A stretch of DNA of 10,626 bases from CAZMGV01 sp964621525 [NCBI: uncultured bacterium] (GTDB lineage: Bacteria > JAGRBM01), in contig CAZUMS010000050.1 of NCBI GenBank assembly GCA_964621525.1, forward strand, positions 1 to 10,626, written 5' to 3'. Made by a program: the position numbers and the translations under genes. The first letter of the stretch is position 1; each line of letters starts with the position of its first letter. This document shows, one piece after another, positions 1 through 6,514 of the stretch. Below the pieces are notes generated by a model. The model did not search any database, was not told where the DNA came from, and saw only the letters and a list, made by a program, of their open reading frames with translations.

Positions 1-684
1 TCCTTCTGTCTGGATCTGCCGGGCCACGGCCTCACAACAATCCGTCCGCCGTCCTTTGGCGGCGCCGTCGACGCGCTGGAGGCGTGGGCGGACGAAAGCG
101 GCGCCCGGGACGCCCACCTCCTCGGCTATTCGTTCGGCGGCCGGATCGCCCTGTCCTGGGTGCTCGCCAATCCGTCCCGCTGGCGTTCCCTCACGCTCGT
201 GAGCGCCAATCCGGGGATCGAAAACCCGGCGGAGCGCCGCGCAAGGGCGCTGGCTGACCGCGAACTGGCGGACCGGCTGGTCACGGGCGGACTCGATCGG
301 TTTCTGGAGTTCTGGGACCGGCTGCCACTGTTCGGCCCGGACGTGCGGAAACCGGAAGACGATCCGCGCATTCGCTACCACGACCGGGAATCGCTCGCCT
401 GGGCGCTCCGCACCCTCTCCACGGGACTCCAGCCCGATCACTGGAGCCGGCTCGGAGAACTGCAAATGCCGGTCTGTCTCATTACTGGCGAGCATGACCG
501 TGCCTATGTGGAGATGGCGGAACGGTTCGCGGCCCGCTGCCCGCGTGCGGTTCACTATCCCGTTCCGGGTGCGTGGCACCGGGTCCACGAGGACCGGCCC
601 GGCGAGTTCCGGGAAATCATCGAAACGTTCTGGTCGAAGACCGATCACCAAAGGAGAAACCCCAATGAAAGCGCATGCGCTTGA
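1..684 (+). CDS. menH: MenH, SHCHC synthase (alpha/beta hydrolase), 5' partial
   Basis: The frame is open from the first base to TGA at 682-684, giving 227 residues. By comparison with E. coli MenH about 35 N-terminal residues lie outside the window. It is an alpha/beta-hydrolase fold protein. An LPGHG segment lies at window residues 6-10, the nucleophile elbow GYSFGGR puts Ser at nt 130-132, Asp of TGEHD is at nt 496-498, and His of GAWH is at nt 577-579, so the Ser-Asp-His triad is complete. The Arg just after the elbow (GGR) matches a substrate-binding Arg of MenH. In the family it eliminates pyruvate from SEPHCHC to give SHCHC in the cytosol. The assignment rests on these motifs plus the operon, since alpha/beta hydrolases are hard to name alone. 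Its 3' end overlaps menB by 20 nt, which implies coupling. Confidence 0.9.
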   Translation, partial: SFCLDLPGHGLTTIRPPSFGGAVDALEAWADESGARDAHLLGYSFGGRIALSWVLANPSRWRSLTLVSANPGIENPAERRARALADRELADRLVTGGLDRFLEFWDRLPLFGPDVRKPEDDPRIRYHDRESLAWALRTLSTGLQPDHWSRLGELQMPVCLITGEHDRAYVEMAERFAARCPRAVHYPVPGAWHRVHEDRPGEFREIIETFWSKTDHQRRNPNESACA

Positions 685-1516
685 AGCCGTGGAAACGGCC
701 GTCGAATGGAAACCGGCAGGGAAGTTCAAGGACATTCTCTACCACAAGTCCCCCGAAGGGATTGCCCGGCTCAGCTTCAACCGTCCGGAGGTGCACAACG
801 CCTTCCGTCCCCAGACGATCAAGGAGATGGTCGAGGCGTTCCGCGACGCGTGGGAGGACACGAACGTCGGCGTCATCATCCTGACCGGCGAGGGCGGCAG
901 GGCGTTCTGCTCGGGCGGCGACCAGCGCGTCCGGGGCGAAGCGGGTTATGTCGGCGATGACGGCGTGCCGCGGCTCAACGTGCTGACGCTCCAGAGGCTG
1001 ATCCGTTCCTGCCCCAAGCCGGTGATCGCGGCAGTGGCCGGGTACGCCATCGGCGGCGGCCATGTGCTCCATGTCGTGTGCGACCTCACGATCGCGGCCG
1101 ACAACGCCCGGTTCGGCCAGACGGGGCCCAAGGTGGGTAGCTTCGACGCCGGTTTCGGTTCCAGCTACCTCGCCCGGATCGTCGGCCAGAAGAAAGCGCG
1201 CGAGATCTGGTACCTCTGCCGCCAGTACACCGCGGAGGAAGCCGCCGAAATGGGTCTCGTGAACAAGATCGTTCCGCTGGACCGGCTCGAGGCAGAGTCG
1301 GTGGCCTGGGCGCGGGAGATCCTCGAGAAGAGCCCCATGGCGATCCGCTGCCTCAAGGCGGCGATGAACGCCGACTGCGACGGGCAGGCGGGCATCCAGG
1401 AGCTGGCAGGCCACGCGACGGCGCTGTTCTACCTCACGGAAGAGGGCAAGGAGGGCAAGAACGCTTTCCTGCAGAAGCGCAAGCCCGACTACCGGAAGTT
1501 CCCGAGGCTGCCATGA
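665..1516 (+). CDS. menB: MenB, 1,4-dihydroxy-2-naphthoyl-CoA synthase (type I)
   Basis: This is a 283-aa crotonase-fold enzyme, close to the 285 aa of E. coli MenB. It cyclises o-succinylbenzoyl-CoA to DHNA-CoA in the cytosol. Family signatures are the oxyanion-hole segment FCSGGDQ with the following VRGEAGY, then [11 protein letters not shown], then [11 protein letters not shown], and [13 protein letters not shown] near the C-terminus. Gly154 in QTGPK is the residue that marks type I, bicarbonate-dependent MenB; type II enzymes carry Asp there. The C-terminal [12 protein letters not shown] tail is also typical. The start at 665 is chosen because AAGGAG at 651-656 lies 8 nt upstream. The frame is open further upstream, but that part overlaps menH heavily. 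The stop shares ATGA with the menA start. Confidence 0.97.
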   Translation: MKAHALEAVETAVEWKPAGKFKDILYHKSPEGIARLSFNRPEVHNAFRPQTIKEMVEAFRDAWEDTNVGVIILTGEGGRAFCSGGDQRVRGEAGYVGDDGVPRLNVLTLQRLIRSCPKPVIAAVAGYAIGGGHVLHVVCDLTIAADNARFGQTGPKVGSFDAGFGSSYLARIVGQKKAREIWYLCRQYTAEEAAEMGLVNKIVPLDRLEAESVAWAREILEKSPMAIRCLKAAMNADCDGQAGIQELAGHATALFYLTEEGKEGKNAFLQKRKPDYRKFPRLP

Positions 1517-2436
1517 GCACGGCCGCGGCAGGATTTCACGGTGAAGCTGCCGAGGTCCGGCCGGGCTCGCTCCCTGCCTGGCTGCTCGCCTGCCGCCCGA
1601 AGACCCTGACGGCGGCGGCGGCTCCGGTGCTCGTGGGCACGGCCGTCGCCGTCCGCGAGGGCGGGATGAAACCGGGCCCGGCGGCGGCGGCCCTGCTCGG
1701 GGCGCTTTTTCTCCAGATCGGCGCCAACCTCGTGAACGATCTTTCGGACGGTCTCCGGGGGACGGACGGCGGGGACCGGCTCGGCCCACCGAGAGCGCTC
1801 CAGTCGGGATGGCTGACAGCTGACGCCCTCAAGGCCGGCATCTTTGCGGCGTTCGCGCTGGCAACGCTCTGCGGGATGTATCTCCTTCAGGCGGGCGGCT
1901 GGCCTGTCGTCTGGATCGGGCTCGCCTCGATCGCTGCGGGCGTTGCCTACACGGCGGGGCCCTATCCGCTCGGTTATCACGGACTCGGAGATCTGTTCGT
2001 GTTTGTCTTCTTCGGCCCGGTGGCGGTAATGGGCACCGCTTTTGTTCAGACCGGGAACTGGAGTATGCTCGGCCTGATCTGCTCAGTGCCTATCGGGCTT
2101 GTCTCGGCCGCCATTCTCATGGTGAACAACCTGCGGGATGCGGAAGGGGACCGCCGTTCGGGCAAGAATACGATGGTTGTCAGCCGGGGAGGCCGCTTTG
2201 CGCGGCGGGTGTACGCCATGGAACTGCTGATTCCGCTCGCCGTGGGGACGGCGCTGGTCTTTACGGAAAAGTCCCTGTGGCTGCTGCTCGTGTGGGCGGC
2301 GGCGCTGCCGGCGTGCCGTCTCGTCTACGAGGTCTGGACTTCCGAAAACCCCCGGCTTCTCAATCCGGTTCTGGAACGCACGGCGAAATACCTGTTTCTG
2401 TACGCGGTGCTGCTGTCGGCGGGGCTTGTCCTGTGA
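1513..2436 (+). CDS. menA: MenA, 1,4-dihydroxy-2-naphthoate polyprenyltransferase
   Basis: This is a 307-aa UbiA-superfamily integral membrane prenyltransferase that joins DHNA to a polyprenyl diphosphate to give demethylmenaquinone. Several strongly hydrophobic segments are visible, for example around residues 56-75, 110-150, 160-205 and 235-275, as expected for the multi-helix UbiA fold. The first Mg-diphosphate motif is NLVNDLSD (N72, D76, D79). The second is NNLRDAEGD (N205 to D213), followed by the RRSGKNT segment usual in MenA. An LACRPKTL stretch near residue 25 is a MenA-type N-terminal signature. The ATG at 1513 overlaps the menB stop (ATGA) and the stop overlaps the menC GTG start (GTGA). 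In E. coli menA lies elsewhere, so its place between menB and menC here differs from that order. Confidence 0.95.
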   Translation: MSTAAAGFHGEAAEVRPGSLPAWLLACRPKTLTAAAAPVLVGTAVAVREGGMKPGPAAAALLGALFLQIGANLVNDLSDGLRGTDGGDRLGPPRALQSGWLTADALKAGIFAAFALATLCGMYLLQAGGWPVVWIGLASIAAGVAYTAGPYPLGYHGLGDLFVFVFFGPVAVMGTAFVQTGNWSMLGLICSVPIGLVSAAILMVNNLRDAEGDRRSGKNTMVVSRGGRFARRVYAMELLIPLAVGTALVFTEKSLWLLLVWAAALPACRLVYEVWTSENPRLLNPVLERTAKYLFLYAVLLSAGLVL

Positions 2437-3473
2437 TCGAGGTTTCCATCCAGCGGACGGCCCACCGCCTGCTCCGCCCGTTCAGGGCGGCGTCCCGGGA
2501 ATGGAAAACCCGGGAAAGCGTACTGGTGACGATCGCGGACGGAAAGCACACGGGCGTTGGCGAGGCGGCTCCGCTGCCCGGCCATTCTCCGGAAACGGTG
2601 GAGCAGGCCGAGGCGGCCCTCCGGGACAAATCGGACATCATCGCGAAGCTGGCGACGACGGACGCGTCGGGGGACCTCGCACTCAAGCTGGCGAAGTCGC
2701 TCGGCGACTGCCCGTCGGCGGTGTTCGCGGCGGAGACCGCCCTGTACGATTTCTGGGCGGCGCGCTGGGGCTGCCGCATGATGGACATCTGGGGGCCGGG
2801 CGAACGCGACCGCGTGCCCGTGAGCGGGGTGCTCGATCTGGCGGCTTCGGACGGGCCCGTCCGTGACCTGCTCCGGAGCGGTATCCGCACCTTCAAGGTA
2901 AAGCTGGAGGCCGGCCCGGAAAAGAACGTGGAACGGGTGAAGTCCCTGAGAGACCGCCTGCCGGACGAGGCGGCGATCCGCGGCGATGCGAACGGCATCT
3001 GGGCCTATGACGAGGCGGTCCGGAACCTGAAGGCGCTGGAGCCGTTCAACCTGGAGTTCGTCGAACAGCCGTTGGCCGTGGGCCAGGAGAAAAAACTCCG
3101 GGAACTTGGCCGGGAAACTTCCGTTCCGCTGGCCGTGGACGAATCGCTTGCCGGGGCTTCCGAACTGGCGGAACTTCTCAAGGCGAAGGCCGCCCAATAC
3201 TACGTCCTGAAGCCGACGGTCCTCGGCGGCTGGCGGGCGACGCGCGACGCGATCCGGAAGATCGAGAAGGCCGGCGCCCGCTGGGTGCTGAGCAGCGGCC
3301 TCGAAAGCGCCGTGGGGCGGCGGGCCTGTTTCGAGCTGGCCTGCACACTGGAAGAGCCGTTCCTGCCGGCGGGGCTCCTGACCTCCGGCTGGTTCGGTGA
3401 CGACGACGGACTCCGCATCTCGGACGGCGCGCTCATGCGCCGGGAGGATGGGGCAGGTGCCGCTTCTCAGTGA
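2433..3473 (+). CDS. menC: MenC, o-succinylbenzoate synthase
   Basis: This is a 346-aa enolase-superfamily enzyme that dehydrates SHCHC to o-succinylbenzoate. The catalytic set is present in order: KVK with K155 and K157, metal ligands D185 (GDANGIW), E211 (VEQPL) and D236 (VDESLA), and the opposite catalytic lysine K260 (VLKP). An SSGLESAVG segment follows near residue 290, as in OSBS proteins. The start is taken as GTG 2433 because it overlaps the menA stop as GTGA, the coupling pattern used at the previous junction, and gives the N-terminus [13 protein letters not shown], which resembles the first beta strand of the capping domain. The frame is open further upstream, but that portion lies inside menA. 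The 3' end overlaps the menE start. Confidence 0.95.
   Translation: MIEVSIQRTAHRLLRPFRAASREWKTRESVLVTIADGKHTGVGEAAPLPGHSPETVEQAEAALRDKSDIIAKLATTDASGDLALKLAKSLGDCPSAVFAAETALYDFWAARWGCRMMDIWGPGERDRVPVSGVLDLAASDGPVRDLLRSGIRTFKVKLEAGPEKNVERVKSLRDRLPDEAAIRGDANGIWAYDEAVRNLKALEPFNLEFVEQPLAVGQEKKLRELGRETSVPLAVDESLAGASELAELLKAKAAQYYVLKPTVLGGWRATRDAIRKIEKAGARWVLSSGLESAVGRRACFELACTLEEPFLPAGLLTSGWFGDDDGLRISDGALMRREDGAGAASQ
3443..3447 (+). promoter_or_regulatory. menE Shine-Dalgarno that decides the start
   Basis: GGAGG lies inside the 3' end of menC. It abuts the in-frame ATG at 3448 with no spacer, which is too close for normal initiation, but it sits 9 nt before the in-frame GTG at 3457. This favours GTG 3457 as the menE start. 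The choice is inference from spacing only. Confidence 0.5.
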
Positions 3474-4860
3474 CCTGACCTCGGGCGGCCGGGTTCACAC
3501 GGCCGCCGGACTTGAAGACCGCGTCGCCGCCCAGGCGGACCGGCTCCGCCGCCTCGGTGTGGGAGAAGGCGTGCCGGTCGCCGTGCTCGCGGGCTCGGAC
3601 GACCGGCTGTTCGTTCTCTGCCACGCGCTCTGGCGGCTCCGGGCGGTATTCGTTCCGCTCAATCTCCGCTGGACCGCCGCCGAGATCCGCCAGACCCTGG
3701 ACCGCTTCCCCGCCGCCTTCGTTCTGGACAACCGGAATCTTCCGGACGAACGGTGGGAGATCGCCGAAGGGCAGGGTGCCGCTGAAAAGGCCCCCGAGCT
3801 TGACGGCATCCAGATCGTTCTCTTTACGTCCGGGACCACCGGCTTTCCCAAGGCGGCGCTCATTCCGTTCTCGTCCATCGAGGCGAGCGCAGCCATGTCG
3901 CAGTCGGTTCTGGGCCATGGACCTTCGGGGTGCTGGCTCTGCCCGCTGCCGCTGTACCACATCGGCGGGCTTTCGATTCTGTTCCGGGCGGCGTTCGACG
4001 GTTCGCCCGTGATCCTGCAGGAAAAATTCGACGCCGGAGCCGTGAACCGGCTGATCGATTCGGGCGAAGTGTCCTATCTGTCGCTGGTGCCGGTGATGCT
4101 GGACCGGCTGCTGGAGACGCGCGCAGGCCGTCCGCTGCCGGAGTCGCTCCGGTTCATTCTGCTCGGCGGAGCGAAGGCTCCGCCGTCGCTGCTCCGCCGG
4201 GCGCGAGAGCTTCGGGCGCCGCTGGCGGTGACGTACGGACTCACCGAAGCCGCCTCGCAGGTGATGACGCTTCCGCCGGAACGGTTCAGCAGGCTGCCGG
4301 ACGCCGCACTTGAGGATCTGGCCCTCGCACCGCTTCCGGGCAGCCGGGTGTCCATCGTGGATGAGACCTGCACTCCGGTGCAGGATGGAGAGCCCGGCGA
4401 GATCGTCGTGGAAGGTCCTCAGCTCATGCGGGGCTACTGGAAAAATCCCGAAGCGACAGCGGCGGCCATCCGCGGGGGGCGCCTGCACACCGGGGATATC
4501 GGAATCCGGTTTCCGCAGGGGATCGTCGTGACGGATCGCCGGAGCGATCTCATCGTGACCGGCGGTGAGAACGTCTATCCGGCGGAAATCGAAGCCGTAC
4601 TCCACGAACATCCCGAGGTCCGGGAAGCGGCCGTCGTCGGCACGGCGGACGACCGCTGGGGACAGATGGTGACGGCCGTGATCGTCGCCGCGCCGGGCTG
4701 CAAACCGTCAGCGCTCGAGCGGTTCTGCCGTGAACGCCTTGCGGGCTACAAGGTGCCGCGCCGCTGGATCCCTGTGAACGAACTTCCCCGAACGGCGTCG
4801 GGGAAGGTGAAGCGGGCAGAACTCAGGGAACTGGTCTCCCGCCGCGAACAGGCCGCCTGA
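3457..4860 (+). CDS. menE: MenE, o-succinylbenzoate-CoA ligase
   Basis: This is a 467-aa member of the adenylate-forming ANL superfamily that activates OSB with ATP and CoA to OSB-CoA, the substrate of MenB. The core motifs are all present: P-loop TSGTTGFPK at residues 124-132, YGLTE at 260-264, the TGD adenylate-binding Asp at 347, the hinge region DRRSDLIVTGGENVYPAEIE just after it, and the C-terminal catalytic lysine K450 in TASGKVKR. The N-terminus is short, with little sequence before the fold, as is common in MenE. GTG 3457 is preferred over ATG 3448 on ribosome-site spacing; ATG 3448 would add three residues. It is the last gene of the operon, overlaps menC by about 17 nt, and ends 10 nt before the convergent Coq4-like gene. 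Confidence 0.95.
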   Translation: MPLLSDLTSGGRVHTAAGLEDRVAAQADRLRRLGVGEGVPVAVLAGSDDRLFVLCHALWRLRAVFVPLNLRWTAAEIRQTLDRFPAAFVLDNRNLPDERWEIAEGQGAAEKAPELDGIQIVLFTSGTTGFPKAALIPFSSIEASAAMSQSVLGHGPSGCWLCPLPLYHIGGLSILFRAAFDGSPVILQEKFDAGAVNRLIDSGEVSYLSLVPVMLDRLLETRAGRPLPESLRFILLGGAKAPPSLLRRARELRAPLAVTYGLTEAASQVMTLPPERFSRLPDAALEDLALAPLPGSRVSIVDETCTPVQDGEPGEIVVEGPQLMRGYWKNPEATAAAIRGGRLHTGDIGIRFPQGIVVTDRRSDLIVTGGENVYPAEIEAVLHEHPEVREAAVVGTADDRWGQMVTAVIVAAPGCKPSALERFCRERLAGYKVPRRWIPVNELPRTASGKVKRAELRELVSRREQAA

Positions 4861-4870
4861 ATCCGGGTTT

Positions 4871-5674
4871 TCAGTCCGCGGCGAGAAACCGCCCGGACTG
4901 GTAATATTCGCGCACGTCCCCGAGCGGCTGCTCCCAGAGCTCTTCCACCTTGAGCGGAATATGGAACGGGTCTTTCCTGCCCCGCTCCATCCATTCGAGG
5001 GCAAGGGAAAGCGCTTCGGGGAAATCCTGGCTCCGCTTGTAGGCGATATGCATGAGCAGTACGGCGACGCCCATGAACCCGTGGGATGAATTACGGGTTT
5101 TCTTCGATCCGAGCAGATTCGTCTGGGCGAGTCCCTGGCCGGCGGACCAGGCATTGATGCGGACCTCGCCGAGGATTTCGGCGTCGCAGCCCAGCACGGA
5201 GTGCATGACGTCGTGGAGCTTGTAGGCCCGGTAGATGGTGTACTCGGCGAAGTTCCGGGGGCGCCGGATTTTCACCATGTCCTGTAGCTGCCGGATTTCG
5301 TAACGAGACATGAAGTCGGCGTACGTACGCCCCAGCGTCCCCTCGGGAAGCTTCTCGAGGCGCCGCAGATCGACCAGCGGGTCGTACCGCTGTTCGTACA
5401 TGGCCCATAAGGCCGGGTGGGCGGCCTTGCGGGCAGCGCCGTCGTCGACCGGGTTCCTCGTCAGGGTATTCGAAATCAGCGCGTTCACGCCCTGCTCGAT
5501 GTCGGCGTTCCACGGATTGTCGATGGTAACCAGAAGGTTCTTTGCCGAGAGGAGCCGGTCGAGAATTCCGTCGGGAAGCATGCTGTCCTTCCCGAACAGC
5601 ATGTTCCGGTACATTCCCAGTGCTTTGAGGGTGCTGCCCTTGCTGCCGGCGGGGGATTTTGCGCTGATGCTCAT
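4871..5674 (-). CDS. Coq4-family protein
   Basis: This is a 267-aa protein with the Coq4 signature. The zinc-ligand motif HDxxHx11E is intact as H154, D155, H158 and E170. Just before it is the family segment RRPRNFAEYTIYRAYKLHD, further upstream LPEGTLGRTYADFM, and near the C-terminus PLKVEELWEQPLGDVREYY. No signal peptide or membrane span is evident. In eukaryotes Coq4 is needed for ubiquinone synthesis and is reported to act on C1 of the ring (decarboxylation and hydroxylation). Bacterial homologues are poorly characterised. The start at 5674 has AAGGAG (ctcctt at 5685-5690) 10 nt upstream. It is divergent from a TetR regulator, which probably controls it, and convergent with the menaquinone operon. 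The family call is firm; the role here (ubiquinone, menaquinone or another lipid) is unknown, so no symbol is given. Confidence 0.88.
   Translation of the reverse strand: MSISAKSPAGSKGSTLKALGMYRNMLFGKDSMLPDGILDRLLSAKNLLVTIDNPWNADIEQGVNALISNTLTRNPVDDGAARKAAHPALWAMYEQRYDPLVDLRRLEKLPEGTLGRTYADFMSRYEIRQLQDMVKIRRPRNFAEYTIYRAYKLHDVMHSVLGCDAEILGEVRINAWSAGQGLAQTNLLGSKKTRNSSHGFMGVAVLLMHIAYKRSQDFPEALSLALEWMERGRKDPFHIPLKVEELWEQPLGDVREYYQSGRFLAAD
4872..4900. other. Hairpin at the convergent menE / coq4-like ends
   Basis: CAGTCCG (4872-4878) pairs with CGGACTG (4894-4900), and GGCG (4880-4883) with CGCC (4890-4893). This makes an 11-bp stem with one bulged C and a 6-nt AGAAAC loop. It lies within the last codons of the Coq4-like gene, just past the menE stop. 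Neither side has a clear T tract, so it is not a canonical intrinsic terminator. It may slow or protect the ends of both converging transcripts. Confidence 0.35.
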
Positions 5675-5700
5675 GGGTTTGCGGCTCCTTCGACCGATAG

Positions 5701-5779
5701 GAACAGTTTAGGGGGGCGCTGCCCCCGGGACAACTCGGTTTCCGGTTCCAGGGGGTTTAAGGCGCCCTTTTGCCTGTTC
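5701..5779. repeat. Imperfect inverted repeat in the coq4-like / tetR divergent region
   Basis: GAACAG (5701-5706) and GGGCGC (5714-5719) on the left are matched in reverse complement by GCGCCC (5762-5767) and CTGTTC (5774-5779) on the right, with 7- and 6-nt gaps. Nested inside is a compact hairpin, GGGGGC (5712-5717) with GCCCCC (5721-5726) and loop GCT. It lies upstream of the Coq4-like gene on its transcribed side, so it may be in the 5' leader, an operator, or a small repeat element. No flanking target duplication was seen. Confidence 0.4.
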
Positions 5780-5817
5780 TGGACATTCCGGGTATCCTGA
5801 AACCGAATAATTGCTCG

Positions 5818-5827
5818 ATTTATAAAT
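5818..5827. promoter_or_regulatory. AT-rich palindrome upstream of tetR
   Basis: ATTTATAAAT is a perfect 10-bp palindrome in the only AT-rich patch (about 5803-5827) of the divergent region, 29 nt before the TetR start codon. It contains TATAAA on one strand and TTTATA on the other, so it could be a -10 element for either gene or part of a TetR operator. No convincing -35 partner was identified. Confidence 0.3.
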
Positions 5828-5856
5828 GGGTGGAATCCGCCGGGAGGGAGAGGGAC

Positions 5857-6489
5857 ATGCCGGGACAAAAGCAGGCCACCGGGCCACGGCGTGCACCAGT
5901 GCAGAAGCGTTCGCGGGAGACCGTCATTGCCATCATCCAGGCGACGGCCGACGTGCTGGTGCGCCTTGGCTACGAGAAAACCACGACGAACCGGATCGCC
6001 CGGCGGGCGGGCGTCAGCATCGGTACGCTTTACCATTACTTTCCGAACAAGGAGTCGATCTTCCAGGCGCTCGTGGAACACGCGATTGCCGATACGGCCG
6101 GCCAGGTCGTCCGGAGCGGACGCGAGGTGCTGGAGCAGCCCGGTCTCGAAGCGATGACCCGCCGCCTGATCCTGATCTGCATTCAAATGCTCCGCCGCAG
6201 GGAAAAACTGGCGAGGGCCATTTTCAACGAGATTCCGGGAACCAGCCAGACGGCCATGATCCGGGCGGTCGAAGAACGGCTGGTCGCCGTGCTTCCCCAG
6301 CTCGGCTTCCCCGATCTTGACCGGCTCCGGCGGCGCGACCCGGCCCGCTACGAGGCCATCGTCCGTCTGCTGCTCGGCATGGGCAGCGCGGGGCTCTACC
6401 GGATTGCCCTCGATCCGCCGGAGGGAGTTCCGGAAGAGGCGCTTGTCGATATTCTGGTCCGGATGTTCATCGGGGCCCTGAAGGAATAG
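5857..6489 (+). CDS. TetR/AcrR-family transcriptional regulator
   Basis: This is a 210-aa protein with the N-terminal TetR DNA-binding domain at about residues 18-65. The helix-turn-helix runs TTTNRIARRAGVSIGTLYHYFPNKESIF (recognition helix near 53-62), the classical signature. The C-terminal helical part, which would bind ligand and dimerise, has no motif that names a ligand. The ATG at 5857 is chosen because a GGGAGGGAG tract begins at 5842, with GGAGG ending 9 nt upstream. A TTG further upstream in frame at 5770 has no such site. It is divergent from the Coq4-like gene with 182 bp between start codons, the usual arrangement of a TetR repressor and its target. Its 3' end converges on the histidine kinase with a 25-nt gap. 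The effector is unknown; a lipid or acyl-CoA would fit the neighbours but is speculation. Confidence 0.93.
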   Translation: MPGQKQATGPRRAPVQKRSRETVIAIIQATADVLVRLGYEKTTTNRIARRAGVSIGTLYHYFPNKESIFQALVEHAIADTAGQVVRSGREVLEQPGLEAMTRRLILICIQMLRRREKLARAIFNEIPGTSQTAMIRAVEERLVAVLPQLGFPDLDRLRRRDPARYEAIVRLLLGMGSAGLYRIALDPPEGVPEEALVDILVRMFIGALKE

Positions 6490-6514
6490 TCCGGAAGACG
6501 ACCGCTCGCCCCGT

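Noticed and set aside
617-1789. A 390-codon open frame on the minus strand across menB and menA
   Set aside because: Composition is Arg/Pro-rich, as in shadow frames, and it lies opposite two clear men genes.
3433-4611. A 392-codon open frame on the minus strand across menE
   Set aside because: Shadow of menE; no motif, and extreme Arg/Gln/His content.
5791-5813. Resemblance of GGTATCC-TGAAA upstream of tetR to the left arm and centre of the 9422-9454 dyad
   Set aside because: An 11-12 bp gapped match is expected by chance in a window this size, and the tetR copy lacks the second arm.
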